A stretch of 64,000 bases of DNA, taken from positions 131,733,332-131,797,331 of the forward strand of contig NC_085046.1 of the NCBI RefSeq assembly GCF_963662255.1. Reading direction: 5' to 3'. This document shows, one piece after another, positions 50,236 through 61,770 of the stretch. Source of the stretch: Cinclus cinclus (Eukaryota; Chordata; Aves; Passeriformes; Cinclidae). Position 1 is the first letter of the stretch. Each line of letters begins with the position of its first letter. Position numbers and translations under genes: made by a program. The notes under the pieces are model-generated. The model was given only the letters and a program-made list of their open reading frames with translations, did not search any database and was not told the DNA's origin.

Positions 50236-50540
50236 AGAAATACTAGGGTTGAAGGGACCTCTGGAGATCATCCAGCCCAACCCCTCTGCCAAGGCGGGGT
50301 CATCTGGAGCAGGTGACACAGGAGCATGTCCAGAGAGGGAGCGACATCCCTGGTCAGGCTGTTCAGTGCTTTGCCACTCTGCGTTAAGCAGTTCTACCTT
50401 ACGTTCAGGGGGAACTTGTATTTCAATTGATGGCCTTTAGTCCTCGTCCTATCGCTGAGCACCATCCTCTTGACACATTCCTTTAAGGTGTTTGTATCTC
50501 TTGATGCGGTCCCTTTTCAGTCTTCTCTTTAGGCTAACCA
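50236..50540 (-). mobile_element. CR1 LINE 3' fragment, minus strand
   Basis: The plus strand reads GAAGGGACCTCTGGAGATCA, then AGCCCAACCCC, CTTACGTTCAGGGGGAACTT, a segment with CATCCTCTTGACAC and TCAGTCTTCTCTTTAGGCTA, which is the reverse complement of the CR1 3' UTR region in the expected order. A block of about 15-20 bases typical of the element appears missing near 50320. It lies within 700 bases of the UBR5 promoter and is in the same orientation as the gene. Confidence 0.88.
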
Positions 50541-53500
50541 CTAGGTTGGTGGTTTATCAGAATAAAAAGCTACCACGCTGTGTAGCTCCCAGTTCCGCTG
50601 GCCTCGCATGCCTTCCCTCTGGACAGGGTTTAACTGAGCTTCCAAGAGATTACACCTTGGCAGTGAAGCTGTTTTTGACAAATTAGCAACTCAATGTACC
50701 GAAGGTTAAGTAGCAAAGCCATTTGTTTCTATAGAAACTAAACACCTTAGCAGGGATCGTACCAAGCTTTGATTTTTGGTGTTTTGATGTTTTTTGGTTT
50801 GGTTTTTTTTTTAAGATGGATTTTGCTGTTTTTGCAACCTGCTCTTGCTGGTTTTCAGGGAATCAGAAATTTGGAAAACTGACTCAGAATTTTTTAGCGT
50901 GTGAGGAATGATGGTAATCATGTGATAGTGTGATTATCAAAAAAAACCCTCTGGAACCTAATTCAGTGAGTTAGAGTTGATTTCTAATCATAAACCCTGA
51001 AAGTCTCGGTTTGTTCCCCCACTTTCAGACCTTAAGGAACTTTGTAATCTTCTGCTCCCCTTTCTTCCTAGGCTCTTTTTCCAGTACAGCTTAAAGGAGC
51101 TAATCTAAGAATCAACTTATACATCAGCTTGCTGCCCGGAGATCTGGAGATTTTGTGTAGGGTAACTATCATTAATGTGAGGAAATGTCATAGAGAGAAG
51201 AAATATTCAATTGATGCATTACAGATTTCTTATTCTCAGATGAATTTTCCCCATATGTTCTGTTCTCAAGTGACAGTGATACTCAAATGCCTTCAAGAAT
51301 ACAAATAAGTACTTTAGCTTATCCTGGGAGGAAAATACCAACAGGTTTCTGGAAATCCACAAGGTGTGGAATAGGACTCATTCTGTTCGGTAGTGAGATA
51401 GTGGAGTAGCTGTACTTTTAAAAACTAGTAGGTCCATGTTTATCTTTCTATTTTTTTCCTGTTAAGACAGAGCTTAGAGTTTAGTTTTTAGTTCTGTGTT
51501 TGATTGTATGTAAGTTTATTAGGCTTTTTCCTGCCTTTTTTTTTTTCAACGTCAGTCTTTATGCCTTTGCTGAAGGCGTTTGTGGTGTTTATCACAGTGG
51601 GAGATTCTCCTGAGCGGCATTGATCTGTTATTTTATCAGAATCACTTGGGCGTTTGGATAACCACCTGAAAAACCTTTCTTCTCAATTTGATCCCCCCCC
51701 CGACCAAAAAAAAAAATACTTCCCTTTGGCAGTCACTCCTCTTTTCCGTTGAACAGTAGGAAGGAGTCAGGAACAGTCACATGAATTCCTGCAGAGCCCT
51801 TCTGAATGCTGTCAACAGAAATTTTTGGTAGGTTTTGGGAAGTTCCAGATATTTACGTTTGCTTTTTTGTTCAAGATGTAGCTCTCCAAAGTGTTTACAT
51901 TTCCAAATGCTATGACTTTTTTCTTTGGAATTCTGCAAGGGAGTGGGCACAAGGAAGAGATTTCCAATATTCTCTGCCTTCCACCATTAACATGGCCTTT
52001 AAAAGTTAACGGGTTATGGAAACCTGCTAGATACAGGAAAGGAGATGCGAAAGCCCTAAGGGAGTGCACATCTGTTAGGCCTCAGCAATCTGCTGCTGGC
52101 CATTTCCAAGCACTCCTTTTCTGTTGCTTTATTTACATTGAGTCTAAACCCCAGTTTTAGCCATTGCTCGTGGCTTTGCTAATGCAAACAGCATGAGCAA
52201 AATTTTTTTTAAAAATGGACTTCACTGGAACTTGTATTCAGAGCCAGAATAAACTTGAGTAGTGCAAATGTCAGCTCTTGTTCACACGAAGAGTTTACAC
52301 TGCTGTCTAAAATGGCAACTAAGCATAGGTGAGAGGACACAAAGCCAAGTGCTCAACTGAAGATGTTATTCTGACATGAGTTTAGAATATGGAGGAAATT
52401 CCAGCTCAGGGATGTGAGGCTTCATCCTAACTGGTTGAGTTTTGCATTACCAGGCAGCATCAGCATTGAATGCCTGCCTTGGCCACTTGTTCTTGGAAGA
52501 TAATTACGGGGGTTACAGCTTGATGGCCCTGTGATTATCTGAATTTTACTTCAAATAGAATTGCTTTCTGATTGCAGAGCTACTCATTTCTTACAACTTG
52601 CTTTTAAGAACTTCAAAATAGATTTTTCTCAAGTTCTCTCATTTGCCTCAGTCTGTTGGATGTGAGCATCCAATACTGAAATGGTATTTAAAAATTCATA
52701 TTTGCCAAGTCATGAAAAAGCCCTTAAGAACCAAACCAGATTTTTTTTTCTTTACAAAATATGTCTTTAAGACAACATTGTAACATCTTAGCCTGAGAAA
52801 TCTGTCTGCCTGCATTGCGCAGCTTCTCTGTGTGTAGATAGTGCTATTTTCAGGGATACAGGTAAAGCAGCAGCTTCCTTATGAAGGTACAGCTATAAAT
52901 ACACCAATACCCAACCAGCAAAACAAGTTTCTTGCTGATATATTTTCTGTGCAAGAGTTTTGTCAACTTGGGAATACCATGCAAAATAACTCCTGTGGGA
53001 TCACTGCTGTCATATCTGAAATTCAGTTTTGATGAGAGTCAGCGTTTCCTGAAGTTTTCAGGCTGGTAGAAGTACATAGATTGGCAAGGTTCTCTGGAAG
53101 TCATCTTGTCCAGCCTGTTCCACAAATGTTTGGTTCCAGTGGATCAGGTACTTTCACATCAGAAAAAGCTTCTGAATAATATTCACTGGGACAGATTTAT
53201 TCCCACCTCCTTGCTACTCGACAGCTGCAGGCCTGGTGGATTACACAAAAGTCTCTTGTTCTGATGGGAGAGGACCTGCTAAAGATGGAAGGATTGGGGT
53301 AAGAGGACTGCAAGGGACTTCGCTCTGTAAACAGTGAGAGCAGATGCCAGCAGGTGTGCCACAGGCTGATGGTTGTGGCTAATGGGAAGTGCAGAAGTCT
53401 GGGAAGAGGCCCTGAGTAGAATGAGGGCTTCAGGCAGTGAAGGAGAGCTCCAGAATGCACTTTCCAGGCTGTTAACTCCAGATGTCAACAGAGATGCCAT

Positions 53501-54138
53501 CGGGCTGGCACCATAAAGTTGTATTTTGCTCTGGAAGAAATGAAGCCAGCATTCCTGGAAATGTCAGGCAAGAATGCTGTGCAGAAAAGTGCAGTTTCTA
53601 GATTGTTCCCAAGGCTGAAAGGAAGTTCCTATAATGAGCAGCAAAGTACAGCAGCAAAGCAAGGTTTCTATCACCTTATGTCACAGACTGAAGCAAAGTA
53701 TCTTAGTAAGGTTCAGAGCTGATGAAAACTCATTTTCCATGGAAGTTTTCTAACCGTGGGTGCTTCATTGTCTAATAGTGTGCACACCATTTCTCTCCAC
53801 CCTGGGATTCTTCAGGGACTAAAAAAAAAAAGGAGCTTTCCTTTGATCTTTGTCTTTCCCCTAGCTGGAGAATTAGGTGGTTCTCCTGCTGCATCTCTAA
53901 TCTAATGCTTTGGTCAATTAATCTAAGAGATCTCTGAGACCAGAAATTTATGTCAAAATGTGGCTGAGACTCAGATATTCAGAAGTGAATATGGTGAGCT
54001 TTGACACACAGCCTAGACAGAAATACATCTGTTTAAAATCAGGCAATTGTGGAGGTGCCTGATCTACCTTCTCTTCCTTGTCTGATCTACTCTTCATTTC
54101 TTCTCTTCAGCTCTGCAGTGAAGGACTCCAGGACTTTG
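50541..54138. other. upstream sequence without a recognised gene
   Basis: The plus strand is T/G-rich just beyond the island (for example 50776-50815 and 51420-51550), with C/A homopolymers at 51691-51715. No coding exon, tRNA or conserved domain is recognised; frames such as 52841-53032 and 53519-53722 look random. A possible CR1 remnant lies at 53080-53160. Confidence 0.7.
53080..53160 (-). mobile_element. possible CR1 remnant
   Basis: The text TTCTCTGGAAGTCATCTTGT followed by CCAGCCTGTTCCACAAATG resembles the reverse complement of a CR1 3' end (consensus-like GGGACCTCTGGAGGTCATCT). It is short and diverged, so this could be chance. Confidence 0.4.
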
Positions 54139-54373
54139 CACTAGAAGAGGGCAGATTTAGATGAGAGATAAGGTAAAAATTATTTAGTGTGAAGATGGTG
54201 ATGCACTGGAACAGGCTGTGCAGAGAAGCTGTGAATGCCCCATCCCTGGAAGTGTTCAAGGCCAAGCTGGATGGGGCTTTGAGCAACCTGGTCTAGTGGA
54301 AGGTATCTCTGCCCATGGCAGGGAAGTTGAAACTGGATGATCTTTAAAGTCCCTTCCAATACAGACAATTCAA
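54139..54373 (+). mobile_element. CR1 LINE 3' end, plus strand
   Basis: The text from GAGGGCAGATTTAGATGAGA through CACTGGAACAGGCTGTGCAG, then ATCCCTGGAAGTGTTCAAGG and TTTGAGCAACCTGGTCTAGT, to GATGATCTTTAAAGTCCCTT is the well-known 3' end of avian CR1. It is 5'-truncated to about 235 bases and well preserved, so it looks younger than the copy in intron 1. Confidence 0.92.
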
Positions 54374-57300
54374 GGAACCCATGATCTGTTTCTCCTTTCT
54401 TTGCTATACAGTATGCTTTGCTTTCCCTGTTTAGGGGTGTTGGCATAATATATCTGGGATCAAAGTGATGTCTCTGTCAAGTGTTCAGTGGAATTTGTAG
54501 ATCCGCCAGTACCTGGTAGACACTGAGATTTTTACACTCACGTGATGTTGCTTCTCACCATGATTGTAGCCCCTTACTTGCAGCTTTCTCCTCCAGCTCC
54601 CACAGAGACACTTCTGAACATCAATTCCTTCTGACTGAGCATCCAGGATGTCTCTTTTTGTCCAGGCCCCACCACAAAGTTTGCATGATCACTTTTTTAT
54701 GGGTAGAACAGACCTGTCCACAGACAAATGCAGCTGAGCGTGACAGGAGGAGCTCACCAGGCATCCTGGGCACTGTGCAGGAGCTGAGGGAAAAGAGGCT
54801 GTGGGCAGCCCCTTTGTGCCTGTCCCTGTAAGGTGGCATGGGCAGAGCTGGCATGCACAGTGTATCTCTGAGACTTTGCATCACCTGGGCAGCTGTTCCT
54901 GTGTAGGAAGCTATAAAACAGAGTTGTGTTCATTTGTATCAGAACAGCTTCCTTTAAGTTCCTGGTAAGGAAAGATGGAACTTGTTTGAACTTTGGCAAC
55001 TTTAAGATGGGCATATGTTCCTAGGGGTTTGTCTGGGTTGTCTGTGGAATTGCCTTCTCCTTCTTACCTTTCTGCAGGCTGTAAGGGGAGTCCAGACAAT
55101 TAGCTAGGATAAGAAAATGGTTTTTTTTATTTTCCTATTAGTTTCATTTGATTGGTTTAGCTACTCTTGTCTTAACCATATTAACCTTCAAAAATAGCAG
55201 TTTTGGAAAAAAAGAAGTCACCATTATAAAATAGGTGGGTGAAATGCATTCACAGCACTAATGCTGAAATTATTGCAGAGTAAATTTGTTTCTGGCAGGG
55301 AAAGGAGTAGAGACCTTCCAGGTCAAAAGCAGGTGAATTATTCCACAGAGTCCAGTGGGGCCGGGATTTACCTTTCAGCATACATTCTTTCAGCCTACTT
55401 CTTAGCTGCTGTTCCTCTGTCATTGAATAGCCATTTGTCATGGATGGCTATTTATAATATAGGAAGAAATAGTAGATAGTTCTTGAGTTCTAATTCCCCT
55501 TGAAAAAATATTAAAATTTAAACATTTCCAGAGAAGTGTAGCACAAAGCAGGTGCCAAGTCCCCAGCCATCCCCCTTTTGAGGGTGGTTTTGTTGGCCAG
55601 CTCTAGCTGTTCCTCATGGGCTGAACATCCACAACTTTCCCAGAAATAACAAGACACTTTGGGAGTGGAGTTTCCCAATTGGTTTTACCCCAAAGGAGGC
55701 CAGGTTGTGTGCTGTCAGGCTGCTCCACAGCATCAGACAGAAGATGGTGAGAGGAGGAGTTTCAAGCCCAAACTGCTGATTTGAACAACAGCACAGGCAC
55801 ACAGAGAGAAAATTGATCTGCTTGTGAAATAGCTCCAAAGCAGCCTCCATTTACAGCTGGCACTTTAAGCAAACCAAAGGCTGTGTCATTTGAGAAGTGG
55901 CTGTTTAGGAGAAATTTGGCCTGTGCAAAATGAGTGTAACAGAACTATAAACCCACCATCCTTTCTGAAATATCTCTTCCATATTTCAGCAGTTGGAGGC
56001 TCCTGTCAGGAGGTGCAGGCAAAGTGTCAAAGCCCATTCCCTTTAAACTATGGGTTTTGCTTCCAGGGAAGATTGCACATTCTGCTAAAAGTCTTACTAG
56101 CTTTTTTCTTCTTTGTTTTCCCTTTTTCAGTCACTAAGGACATTCACATAGAACAGGATGGTTGTTTTTTACTGTTCTATGTCTCTATAGTGTCTTCCCT
56201 AGATGAGAACACAGTTGCAGTGGGTCTTGCAACCAGTCACGGAAGTGATTAAATCTCAAAAAAGTAAATGTTAAATTCATGTGAAGAGAGGCAGCTCAAA
56301 CATTTGAGAGTCCCACGAAATAGGATATTTATAGTGATGGTGCTTCAGTACTGAAAGACAGAAAAAAAAAAAATTGCAGCTGAAACAGTGGTCCATAGGA
56401 GATGAAGCACATGAAGACTGCTGGGAACTGCTTTGACAGTTAACATTTAGCTACATTGAAACTAATGGAGGAAAGAATATATGAATTAATAGTCTGGAAG
56501 ATTTTTCTCTCATTGCAGTTGAGAGGGACAGAATTAACTGATGGCTGAACGTTTTTTGTGAACAACAGGGTTTGCAACACTTGCATGTGCCTGCGTATGT
56601 GTTGGTGAGCGTATTTCTATAGACAGGCAGGGAGCTGACATGAAACTGCTGGCAGATTTTCAAATTCAGAATTACTTGCTACTAACTGAACATACAGGTA
56701 GTTTCACTTGCCTTTTGCTGTGAACTGAGACGAATTATTTGGGCTTAAACGTTTAATGCTGTGTATCTATTTTGTTTTTTAACAAAAGTGTCAAGCAAAA
56801 GGTTTAGACATTGCAAAATAGGAAAGGAGAAGAAATAATGCCCTAAGTCATCTTTGAAACATTTTCATGAAACTGTAATGCCACTAGAATCTGAAGGAGG
56901 GCAGTCAGTATACTATCACTTGCAGGAAAGTTTGAAGTTAGAATTTGGGTTATGAGCACTGGGCAAAAGAAAAACTGAACTAAATAAGCCAGGTAGAAAT
57001 TTTTTAGCATTTGGCAGATCTATTCACTCATGATTGCATACTTGGCCTTTTCCCCCCTACAGTTTGTACAACCTACCTAGACCCAGCTAAAGTTGCCTGA
57101 AGTTTTCCCTGTCATCGTGCCTTCCAGCTGGCAGGGGAGCCCCTTGGCTGCTCCTCTGGACAGAATGCCTGCTGGGCACACTGCTGGGGTGGATCTGGTG
57201 TCCATTGGGAAATGTCTTCTTGTGTCACCTAGCTTTTGCACTACAGAGGCAAGAGCACAAATACATTGTTTCAGGATGTTCCATTTAGAAATGCTGTTCA

Positions 57301-58675
57301 TTTTTAATGCACAAGTTACAGGCTTTTGCCTGAGGAATGTACAGAAGTTTATAGTATATAAGGCACTAGGACAGGAGTTCAGATAGGCTTCAGCCATAAT
57401 GACAGGTGACTCTACCCATTTGGCTTTCTATTTCCTAGGATTTATTCTGCTATTTTGATGACCTATGGTTTAAAACACACTGAAGTGCCAGTTCAGACTA
57501 ATAGCCCCTACTCCTACACTAAACATATCACTGGGAGTAGAAGACACTGTGCTTTGTATCTGTCTCCAAGGGTGAGGGAGAGAATAACTGAGAGGTATGG
57601 GGCTCTGCCCACAAAGACCTCCTCACAGGCTGTCAGCTGAATTTGGAGTGGGAATCAGATCCAGAAAACAGATACCTGAATTTAGGTGTCTAATCCCCCA
57701 CAGTGGGCTGTGGAGACTTAGTTATGGCAGTCAATGGAGCTGGGAGTGTGATTCATCTGAGGAAATGTAGGTATCCATCCTCTGTTAAGCTGAATCCCTC
57801 TGAACAGTGGGAGGTGGGACACTGAGCTCATCTTGTGTAGACACTGAGTACACAGATACAGCCTGGAAGCCCATCCCTGGCAAGGATGTGCAGATGACAG
57901 GGATTCAGTCTCCAGTTGCTGCATTGTTTCTGCAGTTTAATAAGAGGGGCGGGCTGGACCCCCCCAGCAAAGGCTGGAGCTGCAGAGCCCTCTGGAGAGC
58001 CAGAGCATCTGAGCATGTGTAGGCAAGCTTCATCCCCTCTGTGAGGGGTGGGTGACCACATTAGACATTATTTAGGTAGTCAAAATGGCACTCAAGGCTG
58101 TGCAATAAAGAAACAACATCTCTGTAAAAATATTCTTCCGACCTCTATTGTCGAGTTCAGACAAATAGACTTAACCAAGCCTTCTTAGGATATGAAACGT
58201 TTTAGTATCTACTACTTATGTCTGAACCTATGTTTTAGATTTTATTTTCCAGACAGAAGAGTAATTTAAAATTATGCAAATAAGCTACCAAAGCAAAGCA
58301 TTATGCAGATTTGTGAGGCAGGCAGCAGAGTGTTAACCCTTGGTGCTGCAGCTTGCTGCAGAGGGAGCGATGCTACAGCATCTCTTCACGAATTCCTTCC
58401 AGCCCTTGAGCTCTAATTACAACACTCCTGTGTCAGGGCCTGGGGTGTGATTTACCTCCTGCACACCCCCACTTCCAAGTGGATTTAAGTGGATGGAGGA
58501 ACTCTTGCTTGCTGCAGTGTTCACCTCACAGTCCTGCCCAGCACAAGCTGGACCCAAATCTGGTCTGGGTGTCTCAGAAAAGACAAGTGTTGTAACTGTC
58601 ATCCATGGTTTCATACAGGTTGTTTCCAGAATATTTGAAGTGACTGTCATGGGAGAAATATTAAATTGTGTTTCA
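54374..58675. other. upstream sequence without a recognised gene
   Basis: I see no gene here. Open frames of 60-120 codons (for example 55890-56252, 57077-57397 and 57093-57386) show no domain, no splice context and no family resemblance. A short poly-A lies near 56361-56373. Confidence 0.7.
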
Positions 58676-58782
58676 AATGTCAGCTCTGTAGTAACACTTC
58701 TAAAAACAATTGACACTGTCAGCTGTTAAGTAATGTCAGCTCTGTAGTAACACTTTTAAAAACAATTGACACTGTCAGCTGT
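58676..58782 (+). repeat. 56-bp tandem duplication
   Basis: The segment starting AATGTCAGCTCTGTAGTAAC occurs at 58676 and again at 58732, two copies head to tail. Over the aligned part they differ at one base (CTTCTAAA against CTTTTAAA), plus a lost T near the end of the second copy. The near identity points to a recent duplication. Confidence 0.95.
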
Positions 58783-61499
58783 AAGTCCTCTAGCTTGCTG
58801 GCCTGGCTGGTATACACAAGATGTGCTAGCAGCCTTTATCTTCTGTAGAAGAAAACTATTAAAAGAACTCCATGTTGTGCTAATTTGTGGATTCAATAGT
58901 TTATTACTCCATCCCAGCTATAAAGGTGGTGGGAATAACTCTCAGTCAGGAGCAGATGGGTTTTGATAGAAATCCAAGGTCTGAAAGGCTCTGGAAGTTT
59001 GCCTTTATCTCTGTAACTGATGCCAACAGCTGACATAACCACATTGGTGCAAGCACTAGTGCTGAGCAAGAAATCCAATGTTTTATAGCAGTAAAGTTTG
59101 GCAAATGGCAAGAGCAGGCAAATCCCCAACATGCACGAGGAGGTGAGTGCACCTCTCTAGAGGAGGTGCCTGATGATGGGTTAAAACAGTAGCAGCCAAA
59201 CCAGGGAAAGAGGGAGAGAGTTCACATCAGGCAGTTTTGGAAGGCCTGGGTGTGTGCCTCAGTCGTGCCCATGTGGGATGCCAAGCCCTGTGAATATTGG
59301 ATTTGTTCAGCATCAGGCAGGGATGGATCCTGGTGTGGGCAGGAAGGAGTCTGGCTGCAATATGAGGGCACTTGAATCCACATTTCCTCCTGCACTCCAG
59401 CTCATAGACTCATACAATAGAATCACAAAATCATAGTTGTTCATGGCTCTCTATGAGAGAGCTTACAGCGCAGTGGAGGTTCCAAGGAAAACACCAAGAA
59501 TATGTATTTCTGTAGTGAGGTACTTCAGGAACAAACAATGTCTCAGTGCTGCTCCAGGACACAGAGGTAATCTGGGTTTCTCTCTTGCATCCTCTTACAT
59601 CCAAACCCTCTAAAGTTTTCTCCACTCACCAAATTGATCCCTCACTTTCTAGTCAAAGGTGTAATTTCAAGCTGCCTGTCAGAACTGCCTGTCTCAGCCA
59701 GTACACAATACTGAATAAACACTTCAATATGTTCAAACCTGGAAGTTATCGGTGAATTTACAGGTTTAAAACCTATGGCCATTTTTGAACTGGATACACA
59801 TGCATGCCCACAAAGGTTAGCTCAGTTTAGCTACTTTGGTTTTGCTTGTTCTTAGGAGCATTTCTGGCTCAAAAATGTGATGTCTCTCAACTCTTTGGAA
59901 GGAGTTGTCCGAAGCACATGATCAACATCTGTTGGTTTTGATATGCCAGAGGAGCTATATAAGAGATACAGACATCAGAGAACACATTGCTGCTCTTTAT
60001 ATCCACTTTTAAATTTGAAGTTTTTCTATTGCTTAGCAATTTAAGCCATGGGCTGATGGTCTGGTTAGTAAAAAAGAAAAAAAAAAAGCATGAAACCCAC
60101 TTACATTGGTTCAGGTTTTGTTAGTTTTGGAGGAAAAGTATATAAGGATGAAAAGCTGAAAAGGATATAAATCAGACACTGCTGCTGCCAATGCCTGGCC
60201 AGCTTAAAAGAACTAAACTAGTTTAAATAGGCAGAAACACCATTTTATGATGGCAAACAACAAAACTGAGCACAAAGATAATGGAAGAAAGTTGCTAGGA
60301 AACCTCTACAGTGCTGTGAAAAAGTTTTGCAGCACAGGCACTGGTAAGAGTGTTGACACCACCTTCCTGCCTGGGCATTTCCTAAAAACAGGGGTGTAAA
60401 ATTGTAGTACACTTTGATTTCTATAGATGCAGCATCAGGAAATGCCTTACAGCTCATTTTAAGTCAGTGCAGCTTCAGGGGACTCTAAGCTGTTCCCAGA
60501 ACCATCTCTGAAGACTCAACACTGGTCTTGTCCACAATAATGCTGAAGCCCTCACTTCTGTGTCCAGGCTAGGTCTGCCCAGACTGCACTCATCTTAATT
60601 AGGTTCTTAGCAAAGGTTTTTGTTTCTGTGAGGTCTAACCTTGCCCATGCTGAGATTTCAATAAGGTGAACTGTAAGCTGGTCTAGCCCTCTGCAGGCAC
60701 GGCCGTGGAGTCTCTTCTCTTTTGCACTGACCCCTAGGGTGGCTTTTCCAGCAGAGATTTCCTGCAGGCGTGCTGCTACCTCAGGTGGTTTCTCTGTACA
60801 GGGATGTCTCAGAAAGTTGAGGTGCATCAATCAACTGCACCTTACAACTGCAGGTTCACAGTGTACACATGTTAAAGGCCCAATTTCTGTACCAAGTAGT
60901 TTTAATTCTGATATCTTAATGGTGGTATCTTCATTCTTTTAACACTTGGTTTCTTTTGTATGACTTTTGTGTGACTTTGTGTGACTTCATAGTTTAACCA
61001 TTTAAGCCCATTTCTATGAGGAAATGGGTAGGTAAAAGATTGGGTAATCAATAGGGACCACGTTTTTCTTTCATCACAAAGTCATCTGTCTTTGCAGCTC
61101 ATGACTGGGATTAAGACAGGCAATGTCTACCAGGGTTTGCTAAGGATTACTTGTCTACACACTTCCTTGGTAGCATTTTGCAAAAACGGACAATGTGTGG
61201 TACAGTGATTGAGGAATGGCTGCTGTGAGCACAATGAACAGAGCTGTGAAATTTCCAGTCTGTGAAATTCCCTTTGTGCCTGCCACCACCTGTCCTTGTT
61301 ATAGCCTTCATTCTGCACTCCTCCCTGCCCACCTGGTGAAACGACCCATCATTTTACAAGTCATTAGCACTCAAGAAGTGGACAAGGGGATTTCCTGCTC
61401 CTTCCAAAATAAGCAATAAATTAAGAAAAATATGAAATACATGTTAAACCTGAGGATACTCCTTTAAAGAAAGATTTCTTTTATAATGACAGGGTCCAT
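58783..61499. other. upstream sequence without a recognised gene
   Basis: No gene is recognised. A short CR1-tail-like stretch lies at 59401-59446, and a poly-A/AG run near 60070-60087. Frames found here have no recognisable content. Confidence 0.7.
59401..59446 (-). repeat. CR1 terminal-repeat-like remnant
   Basis: The text ATAGAATCACAAAATCATAG matches the reverse complement of the short tandem repeats that end CR1 elements. The expected CR1 body does not follow clearly, so only the tail, or a chance resemblance, is present. Confidence 0.4.
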
Positions 61500-61770
61500 T
61501 CCACAATAAAGAAGGCAATCCTGAGAAGATTTGATGCTGATTTGCAATATTATTACGAGAAGTATGCCTCTTATAGGATTTTCCATTCAGGTCTATCTAG
61601 TCTGTTGACACATGAAAAAGATTCAGATCTTCAGTTTAACTTAAAAAAACCCAAACCTCTTAGGAAATCCTTTTTTACACAGCATATAATTAATGTATGG
61701 AATCAGCACTGGATATTCCTGACAGGTTTAGACTAGCTCTGCACTTGATGGTCTAGAAGCCTTTGTGAGC
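61500..61770 (+). mobile_element. possible old LINE (CR1-like) 3' fragment
   Basis: The phrase AAATCCTTTTTTACACAGCA, then ATAATTAATGTATGGAAT, is typical of the 3' region of older CR1/L3-type LINEs, and the following TTGATGGTCTAGAAGCCTTT fits their end. Body text upstream is diverged. The family assignment is tentative. Confidence 0.5.
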
